Assembly: GCA_030746455.1 (NCBI GenBank)
Contig: JASLMQ010001035.1
Coordinates: 1 to 6,975, forward strand
Source of the DNA: Candidatus Latescibacterota bacterium
Lineage (GTDB): Bacteria > Latescibacterota > UBA2968 > GCA-2709665
Direction: 5' to 3'
Length of the DNA stretch: 6,975 bases
The notes under the pieces were generated by a model. It had not been told where the DNA came from. It ran no database searches and was given only the letters and a program-made list of their open reading frames with translations. Both the position numbers and the translations under genes were made by a program. This document shows positions 5,384 through 6,975 of the stretch, in pieces. The stretch's first letter is position 1. Every line of letters begins with the position of its first letter.

Positions 5384-6682
5384 CTACTCCGCGAATCGCT
5401 CCTCGACGGCCCTTGCGTGCATGGGCAGCCCTTCGGCGCGGGCGAGGTCCGTTACGGTCTTGCGCAGGGCAGCGAGACCGTCCTTGGTCAGGTACTGGAA
5501 GGTGGGGCGTTTGATGAAGTCGTCAAGAGACAGGCCGCTGAACATGCGCGCGCACTGGCCCGTGGGCAGGACGTGGTTCGTGCCCGATGCATAATCACCA
5601 CAGGGCACGGGGGAGTACCGACCGAGGAAGATCGAGCCGGCGTGACGGATGCGCGGCAGGTCCGCCATGGGATCGGCGGTGAGGACCTGGAGATGCTCGG
5701 CGGCGTACTCGTTGGTGAAGGCCAGTGCGTCTTCCATGGAATCGGTCACGAGCAGGGCCGAGTTGTCGCGCAGCGCTCTCTCGATCGCGTCGCGGCGGTC
5801 GACCTCGCCGAGGATGCGGTCGAGCTCTTCGGCCACGGCCGTCGCGAGGGCCGTGGACGTGGTGACCAGTACGGCGGCCGCATCCGGGTCGTGCTCGGCC
5901 TGGGCGAGGAGGTCCACCGCCACCAGGCGTGGTTCGGGCGACCCATCCGCCAGGATGAGCACCTCGCTCGGTCCCGCCGGGGAGTCGATGTCCACTCTTC
6001 CGAACACGGCCAGCTTGGCGGCGGTGACGTACTTGTTCCCGGGGCCGACGATCTTATCGACCTTCGGCACGGTTTCGGTGCCGCAGGCCATGCTGCCGAT
6101 GGCCCAGGGACCGCCGATCTTGTACACCGCGTCGGCGCCGGCGATGTCGGCGGCGACGAGGGTTGCCGGGTTGGCCACCATGCCGTCCTTGGGAGGCGTG
6201 CAGGCGATGACGAGTTCGACTCCGGCCACCCTCGCGGGGATGACGTTCATCAGCACACTGGACGGGTAGGCCGCGGTGCCCCCGGGGACATAGCACCCGG
6301 CGGCCTCGACGGCGGTGAACATGCGACCTGCGATGATCCCCGGTGCGATCTCTATCGACCACATGTCGCGCTCGAGCTGGGCCCTGTGGAACTTCTCGAT
6401 GTTGGCGGCCGCCCGCTTCAGCGCGTCGACCACATCGGCAGGTACCTCCCCGTAGGCGGCTCGGACCTCTTCCTTGGTGGCTGTGATATCGGCAGCCGTG
6501 ATGTCGGACTTGTACTTGAGGTAGTGCTCGACGCTGACCGTGTCGCCGCGCCGGGCGATGTCCTCGACGACGTCGCGCATCTCGGTGTAGACATCGCTCA
6601 CGTCGGTCATGGACCGGCTGAGGATTTCCGCCCGACGCTCGTCGGACAACCCGCTCAGGTTCTCTACGCTCAGTATACTCAT
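5384..6682 (-). CDS. hisD: Histidinol dehydrogenase family protein (HisD or HisD-like paralogue)
   Basis: A 432-residue protein of normal HisD length. True HisD oxidises L-histidinol to L-histidine in two NAD-dependent steps in the cytoplasm. Aligned by eye with E. coli HisD, the zinc and catalytic residues are kept: Gln261, His264, Glu329, His330, Asp363 and His422. Substrate contacts Ser239, His370 and Glu417 are also present. Signature segments include CYVPGG (130-135), GPGNKYV (213-219) and GDYASGTNHVLPT (362-374). One deviation is GGPWAIG (190-196) in place of the usual GGAQAI, which puts Trp193 where E. coli has the NAD-contacting Gln188. The start at 6682 is set by AAGGAG 5 nt upstream; an in-frame ATG at 6727 has no such site and adds an atypical leader. 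No other his gene is nearby, and it heads an operon with GH127 and DUF6528. It may therefore be an orphan biosynthetic gene or a paralogue acting on another alcohol. The family is certain; the substrate is not. Confidence 0.88.
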   Translation of the reverse strand: MSILSVENLSGLSDERRAEILSRSMTDVSDVYTEMRDVVEDIARRGDTVSVEHYLKYKSDITAADITATKEEVRAAYGEVPADVVDALKRAAANIEKFHRAQLERDMWSIEIAPGIIAGRMFTAVEAAGCYVPGGTAAYPSSVLMNVIPARVAGVELVIACTPPKDGMVANPATLVAADIAGADAVYKIGGPWAIGSMACGTETVPKVDKIVGPGNKYVTAAKLAVFGRVDIDSPAGPSEVLILADGSPEPRLVAVDLLAQAEHDPDAAAVLVTTSTALATAVAEELDRILGEVDRRDAIERALRDNSALLVTDSMEDALAFTNEYAAEHLQVLTADPMADLPRIRHAGSIFLGRYSPVPCGDYASGTNHVLPTGQCARMFSGLSLDDFIKRPTFQYLTKDGLAALRKTVTDLARAEGLPMHARAVEERFAE

Positions 6683-6687
6683 GGTTG

Positions 6688-6693
6688 CTCCTT
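6688..6693 (-). promoter_or_regulatory. hisD ribosome-binding site AAGGAG
   Basis: AAGGAG on the minus strand with a 5-nt spacer to the ATG at 6682. It decides the hisD start in favour of 6682 over the in-frame ATG at 6727. Confidence 0.8.
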
Positions 6694-6745
6694 GTTGATG
6701 GCTTGACCCAGGGCGAAATCTGGCCATGGGGCCGTCAGAGGCGGT

Positions 6746-6871
6746 CCCGAAACACTTGAACCCAGCCCGGCGGCCTTCTCTCGGAAGCCGTAGACTGGGT
6801 CCGGTAACAGGCCATAGGCGCGCTTCTCCCGATTCGGGAAGCGGTGCCTTACCTGGTACGTATCAGAATGG
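6746..6871 (-). promoter_or_regulatory. Structured leader RNA candidate, copy B (riboswitch-like), upstream of hisD
   Basis: This second copy of the element begins about 15 nt after the predicted transcription start. The core (6795-6871) aligns without gaps to copy A. It contains the same nested helices, including UCCCG/CGGGA with a GA bulge and a GCU/AGC helix below it that is fully paired here. The second hairpin pairs 6793-6802 with 6758-6767 over 10 positions and encloses an inner CGGCUUC/GAAGGCCG stem with one bulged G. That inner stem differs in sequence from copy A but is still paired. The element ends 64 nt before the hisD ATG. A 7-nt stretch at 6705-6711, about 12 nt upstream of the ribosome-binding site, is exactly complementary to the 5' strand of the second hairpin (6795-6801), so an alternative fold is possible. 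Ligand and class are unknown; a DNA-level repeat is the main alternative. Confidence 0.65.
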
Positions 6872-6892
6872 AGAGGTGATAGGCACCGGGGG

Positions 6893-6922
6893 AATCTAGC
6901 GTCCTGAGGCGGGGCTTGTCAA
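6893..6922 (-). promoter_or_regulatory. Sigma70-type promoter of the hisD-GH127-DUF6528 operon
   Basis: On the minus strand TTGACA (6917-6922) is followed after 18 nt by TAGATT (6893-6898), a 4/6 match to the -10 consensus. The predicted start near 6886 gives a leader of about 200 nt, enough to hold the structured element. The layout repeats that of the promoter at 1883-1912. Confidence 0.6.
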
Positions 6923-6924
6923 GT

Positions 6925-6975
6925 TGTGGCTCAGGAGCCCGTTGAAAAAGTCCAGTTCGGCTTGCGCCCGGCCCT
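6925..6975. other. Right-edge sequence with a possible mobile-element end
   Basis: No gene is visible. A short palindrome, ggctcaggagcc, is followed by cgttgaaaaagtcc. The CCCGTTGAAAAAGTCC-type string resembles terminal sequences I associate with some insertion sequences and MITE-like repeats. Only about 50 nt are visible, so no inverted partner or target duplication can be seen. Confidence 0.2.

Noticed and set aside
5417..6706. Long plus-strand open frame (429 codons) opposite hisD
   Set aside because: It is an antisense shadow of the well-supported hisD gene. Its product is dominated by Gly, Arg, His, Val and Asp with no recognisable motif, as expected for the complement of a GC-rich gene.
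1..6975. CRISPR array, tRNA or rRNA genes, and Rho-independent terminators
   Set aside because: I saw no regularly spaced direct repeats, no cloverleaf with a T-loop consensus, and no GC-rich hairpin followed by a U-run at the gene ends. The two related leader elements are only two copies, far apart.

Overview
GC-rich bacterial DNA in which every credible gene lies on the minus strand. The gene set is a HisD-family dehydrogenase, a GH127/DUF1680 glycosidase, a DUF6528 beta-propeller, a DUF488 protein, a small-ORF/nucleotidyltransferase pair and a large helical protein. It suggests an environmental or uncultured glycan-using bacterium, such as a Planctomycetota- or Latescibacterota-like lineage. 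That placement is an impression from gene content only; no phylogenetic marker is present.

Layout in the direction of transcription (right to left). At 6893-6922 there is a good sigma70-type promoter. It is followed by a structured leader RNA candidate (6746-6871) and then hisD (6682-5384). GH127 (5359-3443) and DUF6528 (3415-2555) follow with gaps of 24 and 27 nt, so the three genes form one operon. After 186 nt comes a DUF488 gene (2368-1976). A second promoter (1883-1912) then drives a 61-residue small protein (1832-1647), which overlaps a nucleotidyltransferase (1705-1241); the pair looks like a toxin-antitoxin-type module. A second copy of the leader element (1058-1182) precedes a large gene that starts at 980 and runs off the left edge.

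The most interesting feature is the pair of leader elements. They share about 59 of 77 ungapped positions, then a second hairpin whose 3' strand is identical over 10 nt. Both lie in the sense orientation 70-80 nt upstream of a start codon, one before the hisD-GH127-DUF6528 operon and one before the left-edge gene. Stems are preserved despite base changes, which points to a riboswitch-like RNA controlling a small regulon. I could not match it to a known riboswitch class from memory. If the two units are co-regulated, HisD, GH127, DUF6528 and the left-edge protein may act in one carbohydrate-related pathway; this is inference. The HisD protein keeps the zinc and substrate residues of histidinol dehydrogenase but has Trp where E. 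coli HisD has the NAD-contacting Gln188, so it may be a paralogue with another job.
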